Positions 17,793 to 29,346 of a stretch of DNA of 64,000 nucleotides are shown here, one piece after another. Positions within the stretch are counted from its first letter, which is position 1. Every line of letters begins with the position of its first letter. The notes under the pieces were generated by a model. The model had not been told where the DNA came from. It saw only the letters and a list, made by a program, of their open reading frames with translations, and searched no databases. Origin of the DNA: Ensifer oleiphilus (GTDB lineage Bacteria > Pseudomonadota > Alphaproteobacteria > Rhizobiales > Rhizobiaceae). The translations under genes and the position numbers were made by a program. The stretch spans positions 248,001-312,000 of the forward strand of contig NZ_JABWDU010000002.1 of the NCBI RefSeq assembly GCF_013371465.1. The letters are read 5' to 3'.

Positions 17793-18896
17793 TCAATCGT
17801 CGTCGTTGTCGCGGTCGTTTCGATCGCGGTCACGGCCGCCATGGCGATCGTTGTTGTCATTGCCATGATCGCGATCGGCACGCTCTCCGCTGTCGCCATC
17901 ATCGTTGCCGCCAGCGTGGTCGTCGTTATTGGAACCAGACGAGCCATTATCGTCGTGTTCGCCTCTGCCGCCACCGTGCCCGCGATCCCCGTGATCGTCA
18001 TCGCGATCCTTGTCGTGATGGCCATGCTCCTTGTCCCGGTCCGGCTTGTCACGGTCGGGCTTATCGCGATCCGGTTTCTCATGATGAGGCTTTTCGTGAT
18101 GCGGCTTTTCGGCGTGCGGCTTTTCCGGTCTGGGTTTCTCCGGCTTGGGCTCCTCGCGCTCGATCGGCGCCTGCTGTGGCGCGATCCGCGCCGGCGGACG
18201 TTCGATAACATCACGAACCGCCGCCTGCAGCCCGCAGCCGGCACCGACGGCGCCGATCGTGCCGGAAAGCCTCTGACCGCCGGACAGGAAAGGCAGGGCC
18301 TGCGCATTGCCGAGGCTGCGCAATGTGCGCTGGCTGACGCGCGCCGCCCGGCTGACCCCACCGCCGGGTGTGGCAACGACACAATCGCAGCGCCGCGTCA
18401 GTTGCCGGCAACCACCGGCGCCGCAAAAGCTGGCCGCACCGTTCAGCAGAACGACCGCCGTCGTGCCGTCGCGCCCCACATAGAAATCGAACGCCGTGCC
18501 ACGCACGCCGATGGTGCCGGCCGGCGTGACGATCTCGTAAGCCGAATGTTTGGATTTGCCGCTGACCCAGCGAAAGGTGCCTTTGGCGGCCGTGATCGTC
18601 AGCTTCTTCACCGACTTGGTGCCGTCATAGACGAATTGGTCGATGACCACGGAAGAGCCCCAGCCGACGGCGAGCTTGGTCCCGTCCTGAAAGACGAACT
18701 GGCCAAGACCGGACTTTGACGTCCGGATCCGTTCGTCCCGGTAGACCGGGTCCCTGACCGCCAGCGGACCGCTTGCGCCCGACACCTCGGTCCTGATCGA
18801 GACCGCTTGACCGACGGGTTCGGCCGCAAAGCTCGTGGCAGGGCAAAGAAGCATTGCACGAAAAGCGATAAGGGCGGCACCACTCAAACGCGACAT
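17793..18896 (-). CDS. Secreted FecR-domain protein with a charged Asp/His/Gly tail
   Basis: A 367-residue protein starting at the ATG after GGAGGGGG, with a Sec signal peptide ending SFAA. Residues ~25-160 are a FecR domain (VYRDERIRTSKSGLGQFVFQDGTKLAVG, ITAAKGTFRW, TPAGTIGVRGTAFDFYV). A Cys-containing segment (FCGAGGC, RRCDC) follows. From about residue 230 the protein becomes extremely polar, with repeats of EKP(H/R), DRDKP and then Asp/Gly/His/Asn runs. No TonB or sigma-anti-sigma partners are adjacent, so it is not an iron-dicitrate sensor. The Asp/His-rich tail could bind metal or DNA-like polyanions outside the membrane, but this is a guess. Confidence 0.8.
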   Translation of the reverse strand: MSRLSGAALIAFRAMLLCPATSFAAEPVGQAVSIRTEVSGASGPLAVRDPVYRDERIRTSKSGLGQFVFQDGTKLAVGWGSSVVIDQFVYDGTKSVKKLTITAAKGTFRWVSGKSKHSAYEIVTPAGTIGVRGTAFDFYVGRDGTTAVVLLNGAASFCGAGGCRQLTRRCDCVVATPGGGVSRAARVSQRTLRSLGNAQALPFLSGGQRLSGTIGAVGAGCGLQAAVRDVIERPPARIAPQQAPIEREEPKPEKPRPEKPHAEKPHHEKPHHEKPDRDKPDRDKPDRDKEHGHHDKDRDDDHGDRGHGGGRGEHDDNGSSGSNNDDHAGGNDDGDSGERADRDHGNDNNDRHGGRDRDRNDRDNDDD

Positions 18897-19074
18897 GGCC
18901 CCCTCCAAACCACAATTGATATCATGCGGCAGGCTGGAGTGTCTTCTCGCCCATTCGGGGTAACCAGACCGCAACCGGCACTTGCTGTCTCATTCAACGC
19001 CACCATAGATGTCAGCGCCGCCTCCGCGCGGCGCGAGACCGAGGATATGCATCGAATTGATGTGTGGCCGGCGC

Positions 19075-19659
19075 TCAGAAGCGCAGCCGGTGCGTGATTC
19101 CCAACTGCCCGGAAGGCGTAAGGCCCATGTTTTCCCAGAAAAGTCCGGCTTCAGCGGTGCCCACATTCACGGTGACCTCAGGGACATGTTTGAGCGCATG
19201 ATCAAGCAACTTGGTCGCCAGTTGACGCCCAAGACCAGCCCCCCGCAATGGTGGCCGGACATAGAAGCGGTGAAGCTGCAACGCATCCGCAATCGATGGA
19301 TCGACAGTCAGTCCTGCTATTCCCGCACATGTCCCGGCTATCGTCGCAATCAGCAAAGTCTCTCCACGGCCATCGAAGCGCATATTTCCTGCACACCAAT
19401 CCTCATGCAGGCGTTCAATAGACCGACAGCCCTCGGATGAGGCGTCATTTCTCAGATCATCGAAATCCTGAGGCAGAGACGACGTCGGCAAACAACGATC
19501 AATGATAAGAATCTTCCCCTCAAGCCATGCGTCAGGAAGCGATCCCGGGCGGCGATGGTTCCTCCTATTGGCAAAGCAAACGGAACGGTAGCCGCGATCA
19601 TCTTCATCGCGACATGACGGCTGCCGCAGGGCCAACGGGAGGCGGAAAATTCCACTCAT
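19075..19659 (-). CDS. GNAT-family N-acetyltransferase, start uncertain
   Basis: The C-terminal ~145 residues are clearly a GNAT domain: LRNDASSEGCRSIERLHEDW, AGIAGLTVDP, FYVRPPLRGAGLGRQLATKLLDHAL (acetyl-CoA loop) and a final TPSGQLGITHRLRF. The first ~45 residues from the ATG at 19659 (after GGGA) do not look like the family, and no ATG, GTG or TTG lies at the expected domain start. GAGGGGAAG does stand before the ATT codons that open the domain. A rare ATT start or a mutated start codon is possible. It is divergent from uvrB, with 62 bases between the starts. Confidence 0.7.
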   Translation of the reverse strand: MSGIFRLPLALRQPSCRDEDDRGYRSVCFANRRNHRRPGSLPDAWLEGKILIIDRCLPTSSLPQDFDDLRNDASSEGCRSIERLHEDWCAGNMRFDGRGETLLIATIAGTCAGIAGLTVDPSIADALQLHRFYVRPPLRGAGLGRQLATKLLDHALKHVPEVTVNVGTAEAGLFWENMGLTPSGQLGITHRLRF

Positions 19660-19721
19660 TCGTTTCCCTTTTGTACTCATTCCCCCTTTATTTTCGTTAG
19701 GACTCTGTCCATATTCCCGCC

Positions 19722-22670
<2,949 letters not shown>

Positions 22671-22730
22671 ACGAACCATACAGCGTCAGCCGCGTGCTGC
22701 CGCCATCGCCCCGCTCCTTGCCGCCCTCCA

Positions 22731-23486
22731 CTACACCTTCATCTCCGCCAGCGCCCGATGCAGCGGCGCGTCGGAAATCTGGATGGCACCGGTGAACGGG
22801 ATGTCCATGTCGAGCACGACATAGACAGAGCCGGCGATGAACATTGCAGATACCAGGAACATGGCGACAACCGCGGCATTTTGCGGGGCGCGGTAGCCGA
22901 AGCTTGCGAAGATCAGCGCCATCCACGCGATCAGCATGCCGATGACGGGCATCGGGATCGCGCCTTCGGATTGTTCGACGATCGTCCAGCGCTGTTCGAC
23001 GATGCGGTTGTACCGCTCGCGCGCGGCCGCCAGCAGGGATTCGTGCAGGCTGTCGGTGGGCTGCATGGCCGCCAGGCTGTTGCCGATCGTATCCAGGCGC
23101 TGCTGTGCGGAATTGGGCGTCTGGTGCAGCGCATCGTTGACGCGCTCGGGGTTGGCGATCGCCGCTTCCACATAGGCGATCAGATATTGCCGGGCATCGT
23201 TGCCGGCGAGGCCGTAGGTCCTGAGCGTCCGGTCGAGCAGGATCAGGTTGGTGGCGAAGGAATGCACATTGTCGTCGATGCCCTCGAAGGTGTTCTTGGC
23301 CGAATTGATCATCAGGCCGAAAACCAGCGACGCCATGACCACAAAAATATTGGCGACGAGCCGCACCACGGTGTTGGTATCGTCGTCGCGATGGCGCGCC
23401 GGCAGCTTGGGGTAGACATGCATCATGCCGAGCGCGGCGACGCTCAGGAAAAGAAAGGCGGCAAAGGCAATCAGGATCGCACTCAT
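22731..23486 (-). CDS. DUF4239-type membrane protein
   Basis: A 251-residue membrane protein of the DUF4239 group. It has two N-terminal TM segments (one immediately after the start, one at about 45-65), a ~100-residue soluble helical region (about 70-170) and two C-terminal TM segments, an arrangement recalling bestrophin-like folds. The landmarks are LVFGLMINSAKNTFEG and LLDRTLRTYG near the second helix. The start follows AGGAG in the right position. It converges with uvrB 60 bases away. Function is unknown. Confidence 0.78.
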   Translation of the reverse strand: MSAILIAFAAFLFLSVAALGMMHVYPKLPARHRDDDTNTVVRLVANIFVVMASLVFGLMINSAKNTFEGIDDNVHSFATNLILLDRTLRTYGLAGNDARQYLIAYVEAAIANPERVNDALHQTPNSAQQRLDTIGNSLAAMQPTDSLHESLLAAARERYNRIVEQRWTIVEQSEGAIPMPVIGMLIAWMALIFASFGYRAPQNAAVVAMFLVSAMFIAGSVYVVLDMDIPFTGAIQISDAPLHRALAEMKV

Positions 23487-23791
23487 TCCAGCCCCGCTCC
23501 TGCTTAGCCGCCGCCCTCTGGGCCGGGGCAAGTCAACGCCCCCTGCCGCATGTTTCTATCCTTAAATGCCCTTCGATCTAGGGATAGAAATATGCAGCAG
23601 GTCAATGCGCTACAGCATCCTTTACGCATCTTATAAGACGCGCGGCGCTGTAGGATAGAACGTTTGACGAGGCGTGCAACGCCCTTACGCGCGCCGAACC
23701 TTCGCAAGGCCAGATCGAGCGACCGCTTGACATTCAGGGCAAGACATTGCCGGCGGGGTAGGATCATCGCCTCGCGATTACCGGCTTCATC

Positions 23792-24514
23792 TCAGTTGCC
23801 GTCGCTTGCCGCCGCCTGCCCCAGCACCCCCACCAGCGCCTTGCCATCGGTGAAATAGGGATCGCCGCCGCCATTGCGTCCGGTCGTGGTGGCGCCGATG
23901 CCGGGGATCTCGTAGGTCGATGCGATCTGACCGGCCTTCTGCAGATCCGACATCACCAGGTTTCGCTCCGCATCCAGATCCGGGCCGATATGATGGGTGA
24001 TCTGGCCGGTATCGTGGCTGAAGCCGACGCCGCGGTCGAAGCTGGCCGAACCGAGCCAGAGCGACCCGCCGCCCTCAGCGGTCTGGTTGCTCAACCAGAA
24101 GCGCACATGGTTGCGCTCGTCTGCGCTTTTGCCGACCGGCTTTTCGAACGCCAGATCCTGCTTCCGCCCCTCGAAGAACAGAGGGCTGACCGGCGCATCG
24201 AGGTCGGGCCGATCCAGAACCACGCTCAAGCCGATATCGACAGACGAGCGAAGCGTGATCTTGTCGGCCGGATCCCAGCCGGCGGCTGCGAAGGCGCGGA
24301 TCACCTGCTCCTTCGAACCGACGAGGCCGACATTGATGGGGTCGCCCGGGATATCCTGCTCCGTGGTGGTCACCATGGGGCTGAAGCGGTCAATCCGGCT
24401 GCGGTCGCGGAAAAGCCAGAGGTCCGGCAGCAGGAAATAGCTGACCAGCAGATAGGCTATGAGCCCGGCGGAAAGGACGCTCAACACTGCACGAAGTTTG
24501 CTGTGGCGGGTCAT
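23792..24514 (-). CDS. LssY C-terminal-domain membrane-anchored protein
   Basis: A 240-residue protein with one N-terminal TM anchor (about 10-32) and a soluble domain matching the LssY C-terminal family. That domain is named from a Legionella secretion-locus protein and its biochemical role is unclear. Landmarks are DPINVGLVGSKEQVIRAFAAAGW, DPADKITLRSSVDIG, SPLFFEGRKQDLAFEKP, ERNHVRFWL and HHIGPDLDAERNLVMSDL. It faces the periplasm if the single helix is an uncleaved anchor. It is monocistronic. Confidence 0.8.
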   Translation of the reverse strand: MTRHSKLRAVLSVLSAGLIAYLLVSYFLLPDLWLFRDRSRIDRFSPMVTTTEQDIPGDPINVGLVGSKEQVIRAFAAAGWDPADKITLRSSVDIGLSVVLDRPDLDAPVSPLFFEGRKQDLAFEKPVGKSADERNHVRFWLSNQTAEGGGSLWLGSASFDRGVGFSHDTGQITHHIGPDLDAERNLVMSDLQKAGQIASTYEIPGIGATTTGRNGGGDPYFTDGKALVGVLGQAAASDGN

Positions 24515-25026
24515 ATGCGTTCACCTCGATCCCGGTGCGGCGATATCAGCTAAACCCGATACGGCCCGGAAAGCAACGGGGCGGCAACCGTGCAATCCTG
24601 CCGGCACGACAGCTTTCCATCATCGTCTCGGCAGACAGGCCTCTTGCAATCTCGACCTAGGCGCCCTCGGCCCATCCACGCTCGGATACGGGCACTGCGG
24701 CGACATCCGCATCGGGCAGCTTGGATGAAGGAGCAGCGTCTCACGCAGATCATGGCACGCAACCACCTGAATTCATCCGGCCCGCGCGACGCGCGAAAGA
24801 CAGGCTTTCAATCGCGGGGACGATCGGCTGCAGCGCGCTGCATCAAGTTCGACATTCAAAAAACGACGTAACGCTGTCTATTTGCAGAATAATTTCTCTA
24901 CAGAAACGATACCGATACAAGGAACTGTTCACGGCCTGCGGACCGGCGACGGGCGTCCGGACCCGAACGGTGGACTGCACGGTCAGGATCCTGCCGCGCC
25001 GCTTGTTGGCAGGATGTGCGCTGCCT
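24515..25026. other. Gene-free stretch
   Basis: No coding sequence is supported in these 512 bases. The right part (24870-24925) is AT-richer and contains ACGATACCGATACAAGG, which partly resembles the TGTATCG palindromes found elsewhere in the window but lacks symmetry. No terminator is evident for the J-domain gene that ends at 25027. Confidence 0.4.
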
Positions 25027-25614
25027 CTACTCTGCCGCGTGCGCCTTAACCTCCAGCGCCTCCAGTTCGTAGGAATAGCCTTCCAGCATTTCATAGGCCT
25101 GCTCGATGGTCTTGATCTGCTCCTCGGTGGTCTTGATCGCCTCGGCGATCGAGCGCGAGCGGGCGCGCAGCATCGAACCGAGCACGTCTGTCTCCGGCCG
25201 GCGGCCGAGGCGGTCGAGGTGCTTGCGCACCCGGGCGCGGTGACGCTCCAGCTCGAGGATGTGGAAGCGGCTCTTGACGATGTCGTCGGAGAGCTTGCGC
25301 CGCATGGCGGCAACGGGATCGAAGCTGCCAGGCTCGCGCTCGTCGAGGATGAAGTCGTTGACCAGCGTCTCCAGCATCATCAGGCCCTTGAGGTCGCGCG
25401 GCTCGGCGAGCTGCGGGTCGTAACCCGTGTCGTCAAAGACCTTCCGGCGCACCGGGTCCTTCAGCAGTTCATAGACCGCCTGCAGCCGGGCAAATTGCTC
25501 CGCATCGCCGCCCGAGTCGGGATGGGCCGCCTTGGCCGCCTTGCGATAGGCCGTGCGGATTGTCTGGTCGTTCGCGTCGCGCTCCACGCCAAGCATCTCG
25601 TAGGGATCGATCAC
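25027..25614 (-). CDS. J-domain (DnaJ-like) protein
   Basis: A 195-residue protein beginning with a J domain (about residues 3-68) that includes the HPD tripeptide in AAHPDSGGD, which stimulates Hsp70 ATPase. It has none of the Gly/Phe-rich, zinc-finger or client-binding regions of DnaJ, so it is a J-only co-chaperone. Residues ~90-185 are predicted helical and charged (RSRSIAEAIKTTEEQIKTIEQAYEMLEG), likely a coiled coil that targets it. No dnaK is nearby. Its partner and client are unknown. Confidence 0.88.
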   Translation of the reverse strand: MIDPYEMLGVERDANDQTIRTAYRKAAKAAHPDSGGDAEQFARLQAVYELLKDPVRRKVFDDTGYDPQLAEPRDLKGLMMLETLVNDFILDEREPGSFDPVAAMRRKLSDDIVKSRFHILELERHRARVRKHLDRLGRRPETDVLGSMLRARSRSIAEAIKTTEEQIKTIEQAYEMLEGYSYELEALEVKAHAAE

Positions 25615-26400
25615 GCTGCCCCCTGTTCGTCTCGCATTCCGATTTCTCCGCCTGACCTAACGCACGTACCGGAAGACCGGAACCAATCACCGGTAAAGCC
25701 TGCGCGTTATCCCAAACATGTTCAAGTGCTGATGCGATGTGAAGGGATCAGCGCCGCACACCGCCGCTGCGCTCATCGGGACAATGCCCCTCCGGCGCGG
25801 CGGCGCGCACGTTCGGCCGAGGTCGGGACGAAATTGTGGTGAGAAACGGGCCCTCCCCGGTTTTTACGCGCCACGTGCGCGCCGACCGGTCGCGCGGCGC
25901 TCGCAGGATCGGCAACCCCGGCGACAGCCACCCGGGCGGCAATGATGGGCTCTTCTGTCACGTTCGGCATCGTCCCTCGTTATGCCCGGGACAGTGCGCC
26001 ATGGTGCCGCCGGTCGAGAAGAATGGATATTGCGTGACCGATACCGCAACTCGTCGCGCCTGCACAGGCTGGTCCTCAGGCCGCATGCAGGTGCGGGTCC
26101 AAAACCCCTGAGAATGCTGTGGTTGACGGCTCATTTTCCCCAAATATGCCGCGCAAATGGGTCTTGCCTTTTTTTGCAAATACTGTCACTGCTGCTACCG
26201 TTCGGGCGTTTTCAATCCCGGAGACTGGACTTTCTCTTTTGTGCCCGGCTTGCCGGGCCGGCCGGAAGCGGCAAATGGACGTTCTTTCCCCGTTATCGTG
26301 ACTACTCGACGCCTATCCGCTTGCATGCGGAAGACGACACACCCACATCCTCACGGGGGCGCGGGTAAAGCTTTAAGACTGAAGGAAAAGGACTTCTTCC
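25615..26400. other. Long gene-free stretch including the cspA leader
   Basis: These 786 bases show no coding sequence I trust. The part from about 26150 is presumably the transcribed leader of cspA. It contains a T-rich patch (26163-26178) and a small hairpin TCCGC-TTGCAT-GCGGA (26328-26343). Long structured leaders are usual for cold-shock mRNAs. Confidence 0.45.
26123..26150 (+). promoter_or_regulatory. Candidate cspA promoter
   Basis: TTGACG at 26123-26128 is followed after 16 bases by TATGCC. It would give a leader of roughly 245 bases before the cspA ATG, in line with other cold-shock genes. It is assigned by eye only. Confidence 0.35.
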
Positions 26401-26613
26401 ATGGCCACTAAGGGCACCGTAAAATTCTTCAACCAGGACAAGGGTTTTGGTTTCATCACGCCGGACGGCGGCGCTAAGGACGTATTCGTCCACATCTCCG
26501 CTGTACAGGCCGCAGGCCTTGCTACGCTGAAGGACGGCCAGGTTGTCACGTTCGACACCGAAGCTGACCGCATGGGCAAGGGCCCGAAGGCCGTCAACAT
26601 CCAGGCTTCGTAA
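26401..26613 (+). CDS. cspA: Cold-shock protein, CspA family
   Basis: A 70-residue single cold-shock domain. Both nucleic-acid-binding motifs are present: RNP1-like KGFGFITP (about 15-22) and RNP2-like VFVHISA (about 30-36). It binds single-stranded RNA/DNA and melts mRNA structure. An AAGGA site precedes the ATG. It is monocistronic, with a long leader and an intrinsic terminator downstream. Rhizobia carry many CspA paralogues, so the symbol denotes the family rather than a particular locus. Confidence 0.95.
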   Translation: MATKGTVKFFNQDKGFGFITPDGGAKDVFVHISAVQAAGLATLKDGQVVTFDTEADRMGKGPKAVNIQAS

Positions 26614-26642
26614 GCCGGATCGTCCGACTGGGCTTTTTGGAA

Positions 26643-26675
26643 GCGGCGCTCCCTCGGGGGCGCCGTTTTCGTTTG
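26643..26675 (+). terminator. cspA terminator
   Basis: A GC-rich hairpin (CGGCGC / GCGCCG around a TCCCTCGGGG loop) followed by TTTTCGTTT lies 30 bases after the cspA stop codon. Confidence 0.8.
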
Positions 26676-26793
26676 GGCTGATGGCTTCTGCGGGAGACGC
26701 GGCCAATACCGGCGGCTCAAGCCCCGGCGGATCGAGCGCTGCGACGCTCGCGCCTGCAGTCCAACAAGCGGCGAGCAGCCTCTATCGAAAGGC

Positions 26794-27882
26794 CTACTCC
26801 GCCGCCTGCTTTGCGGCGGCCGCTTCGAACACTGCTTCGAATGCGGCGTGAATGACTTCGGGCCCCGCGCCTTGCCGCGTGGCGTCGGACGACAGGATCT
26901 GGCGGTAGCGCCGCGCGCCTGGCCAGCCCTGGAACAGCCCGACCATATGCCGCGTGACATGGGCGAGCCGCCCGCCATTGGCAACGTGGCCGCTCGCATA
27001 GTCGGCCATGACATCACGTATCTCCACCCAGAACGACAAGTCCAACCGATGGCCACGCTCGGAGAAGTCCACACCGTTGCGGTCTGATCTCGCCGCGCCG
27101 GTGAGCGGATGCGGGAAGAAACCGTCGACCGCTGTCAGCATGGCGCTGTCGTGATAGGCGGCACGGCCAAGCATCACGCCGTCAAGCCCCTTCATTTCCT
27201 CGAAAGACTGACTCAAAGTCTGAAGTCCGCCGTTGAGGCCGATGAAAAGACTGGGATTTTCGAGTTTCAATCGATGAACGAGATCGTAATCGAGCGGCGG
27301 GATGTCGCGGTTCTCCTTCGGCGACAGTCCCTGCAGCCACGCCTTGCGCGCATGCACCCAGACAGCGTCGGTTCCCGCGTCCGCGACGCGCGACACCAGA
27401 TCGCGCAGGGCCACTTCCGGATCCTGCTCGTCGATGCCGATGCGGCACTTCACCGTCACCGGGATCTTCACAGCCGCCTTCATCGCCGCCACGCATTCCG
27501 CCACCACACCGGGCTCTTGCATCAGGCAGGCACCGAAGGTCCCGGATTGCACCCGGTCCGACGGGCAGCCGACATTCATGTTGATCTCGTCATAGCCGAA
27601 CTCCTCGGCAATGCGCGCAGCCTCCGCCATCTTGCGCGGATCGTTGCCACCCAATTGCAGCGCAAGCGGATGCTCGGAGGTATCGTAGCCAAGCAGCTTG
27701 TCGCGATCCCCCCGGAGGATCGCGTCGGCGACGATCATCTCGGTATAGAGCAGCGAATGCTGCGAAAGCCGGCGCGCAAAAAACCGGTAGTGGCGGTCCG
27801 TCCAGTCCACCATAGGGGCCACGGCGAAGACCGGAGTGTTGAAATAGCGTCTATTGCGCGACGTTTCGGCCATATCAGGCAT
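26794..27882 (-). CDS. dusA: tRNA-dihydrouridine synthase A
   Basis: An FMN enzyme that reduces uridine to dihydrouridine in the tRNA D-loop. From the ATG at 27882 (GAGAG upstream) it has 362 residues, close to DusA of other bacteria. Evidence: the N-terminal FAVAPMVDWTDRHYRFFARRLS (FMN phosphate region), NMNVGCPSDRVQSGTFGACLM with the catalytic Cys (about residue 107), VTVKCRIGID, HARKAWLQGLSPKENRDIPPLDY and GLDGVMLGRAAY. The open frame continues 116 codons upstream, but that part is not Dus-like. A second ATG three codons later is equally possible. Confidence 0.93.
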   Translation of the reverse strand: MPDMAETSRNRRYFNTPVFAVAPMVDWTDRHYRFFARRLSQHSLLYTEMIVADAILRGDRDKLLGYDTSEHPLALQLGGNDPRKMAEAARIAEEFGYDEINMNVGCPSDRVQSGTFGACLMQEPGVVAECVAAMKAAVKIPVTVKCRIGIDEQDPEVALRDLVSRVADAGTDAVWVHARKAWLQGLSPKENRDIPPLDYDLVHRLKLENPSLFIGLNGGLQTLSQSFEEMKGLDGVMLGRAAYHDSAMLTAVDGFFPHPLTGAARSDRNGVDFSERGHRLDLSFWVEIRDVMADYASGHVANGGRLAHVTRHMVGLFQGWPGARRYRQILSSDATRQGAGPEVIHAAFEAVFEAAAAKQAAE

Positions 27883-28298
27883 GTCTCTCAAAAACGATCG
27901 ATGCGCGGCGAGCGCGCAACTTCGATCTTCGTGCGTCCGTCCCAGCCAGATAGGTGCAAGGCGGTCGGTTTTGTAGCGATACAGGAGGACGGCATTGAAA
28001 CGAATGCGCCACATTGGCCTCGGATCCGGCACCGCCCGAGAGGCCCATAGCACGAGATCGCCACACTGGCCACCCGGAGCTGGCGGCTGCCGGCATCCGA
28101 AGTTTTCGCAACTGGAACGCTCTTCCGCACGGATTGACATCACGCTTCGATCGTCAACGAGAACCGGCGTCGGCGAACAGCAAGCATCTTCCCCGGCACC
28201 AACCCCGTCTTTCGACCACGGCAACACCAAAATTGGCGCAATTGCCCAGCGCCATTCCTTGATAGGAAAGGTTCCTGGATTCGATGAAGGGCATCTCC

Positions 28299-28757
28299 AT
28301 GCGAAGTTTCATAGCCGTTGCGGCACTCACCCTGGCAGTCGTGAGCACCTCAACTTCCCTCGCCCAGCCTTTTAAAACGCCGACCGCGTTGATTGAGGCG
28401 CTCTATGCGCCCTATCTCGGCAATGGCGATACGTCCGAGCGAGACGCGTTTTTCTCCGACGGGCTGACCGAGCTTTATGCCACCGACGCGCAAAAGAGCC
28501 AGGGCGAGGTCGGTGCCATCGGCTTCGATCCCGTCATCAACGGCCAGGACTGGGACATTGCCGACCTTAGCGTAGGCAAGGCAGAAATCAGCGACCAGAC
28601 CGCTATTGTAACCGTGCGCTTCGAAAACTTCTCCACCCCCGTTACCCTGCGATACAGCCTGATCGATGAAGGCGGAAACTGGCAGGTCGACGATATCGAG
28701 AGCGTCGAAGGCGACACCCGGTGGAGATTGAGCGAGATCTTCGCAAACGCGCAGTAA
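28299..28757 (+). CDS. Small secreted protein, DUF3828-like
   Basis: A 152-residue protein with a Sec signal peptide (MRSFIAVAALTLAVVSTSTSLAQ). I take the second ATG, at 28299, because AAGGG stands eight bases before it; an ATG five codons earlier has a poorly spaced site. The mature region (PTALIEALYAPYL, LYATDAQKSQGEVGAIGFDPVINGQDWDI, VTLRYSLIDEGGNWQVDDI) resembles the DUF3828/NTF2-like periplasmic proteins. Function is unknown. It begins a run of small genes on the plus strand. Confidence 0.75.
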   Translation: MRSFIAVAALTLAVVSTSTSLAQPFKTPTALIEALYAPYLGNGDTSERDAFFSDGLTELYATDAQKSQGEVGAIGFDPVINGQDWDIADLSVGKAEISDQTAIVTVRFENFSTPVTLRYSLIDEGGNWQVDDIESVEGDTRWRLSEIFANAQ

Positions 28758-28868
28758 TGAAGCCACGCCGCATTGAGGCGAATTCGCACTTGGCCAGGTC
28801 GCGCAGAAGGACGGACGCAACTATCATCGGCTTGACAGGCAGTGTCACAGGCGATTAGGGCAGCGTCC

Positions 28869-28882
28869 CTGTATCGATACAG
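28869..28882. promoter_or_regulatory. Perfect 14-bp palindrome CTGTATCGATACAG
   Basis: The site is an exact palindrome centred between 28875 and 28876, and ends 25 bases before the start codon of the next lipoprotein gene. An imperfect relative (TGTAGCGATACA) is at 27972-27983 upstream of dusA. Size and symmetry suit a TetR- or LacI-type repressor. Confidence 0.4.
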
Positions 28883-28906
28883 ACGCCAGGAACAAGGGAA
28901 GACGGC

Positions 28907-29290
28907 ATGAAACGCGCGATCGCGGCACTCCTTACTCTTCAGCTCGCAGCGTGCCAGTCGATGGCACTCGAGGACCAGGAGATCGCAACGCCGAAGCCCC
29001 CATCCGTGCCGACGCTCTCCGGCGCCGATCTTCAGGCCGCCATTGTCGGCAAGTCGCTGCGTTACACGATCAACGGCGTCGTCTCGACCTATTTTGCCGA
29101 CGGCCGCTACGGCTATCGCGACTACGAGGTGCGCGATGGCGGCACCTACACGATCGCCGGCGACGAGGTTTGCATCACGTTCGAAGATGGTGGCAAGCGC
29201 TGCGACCAGTTCGCCCGGATCGGCCCCGATTTCGTCAGGATCGAGGAAGGCGGCCGCCAGACCAAAGTGGCAGGCGTCGGACCAGCCTGA
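28907..29290 (+). CDS. Small lipoprotein of unknown function
   Basis: A 127-residue protein with a short leader and lipobox LAAC (Cys16). The mature part ends in a compact beta-rich region: GKSLRYTINGVVSTYFADGRYGYRD, GGTYTIAGDEVCITFEDGGKRCDQF and GPDFVRIEEGG. This pattern is shared with several small rhizobial envelope proteins, and two cysteines in it could form a disulfide. I cannot name a family. A GGGAAG site precedes the ATG and a perfect palindrome lies just upstream. Confidence 0.7.
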   Translation: MKRAIAALLTLQLAACQSMALEDQEIATPKPPSVPTLSGADLQAAIVGKSLRYTINGVVSTYFADGRYGYRDYEVRDGGTYTIAGDEVCITFEDGGKRCDQFARIGPDFVRIEEGGRQTKVAGVGPA

Positions 29291-29346
29291 ACCGGCGACA
29301 GCGTCGTTGGCCCAAACAGTCCGACAGCAATTGCCGGAGACCAGCC

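Noticed and set aside
24890-24925. ACGATACCGATACAAGG as a further member of the TGTATCG palindrome set
   Set aside because: It has repeated GATAC/CGATAC units but no inverted symmetry, and no gene starts nearby.
26302-26706. Leftward 134-codon frame across cspA
   Set aside because: Antisense to cspA and its terminator; no family and no ribosome-binding site.
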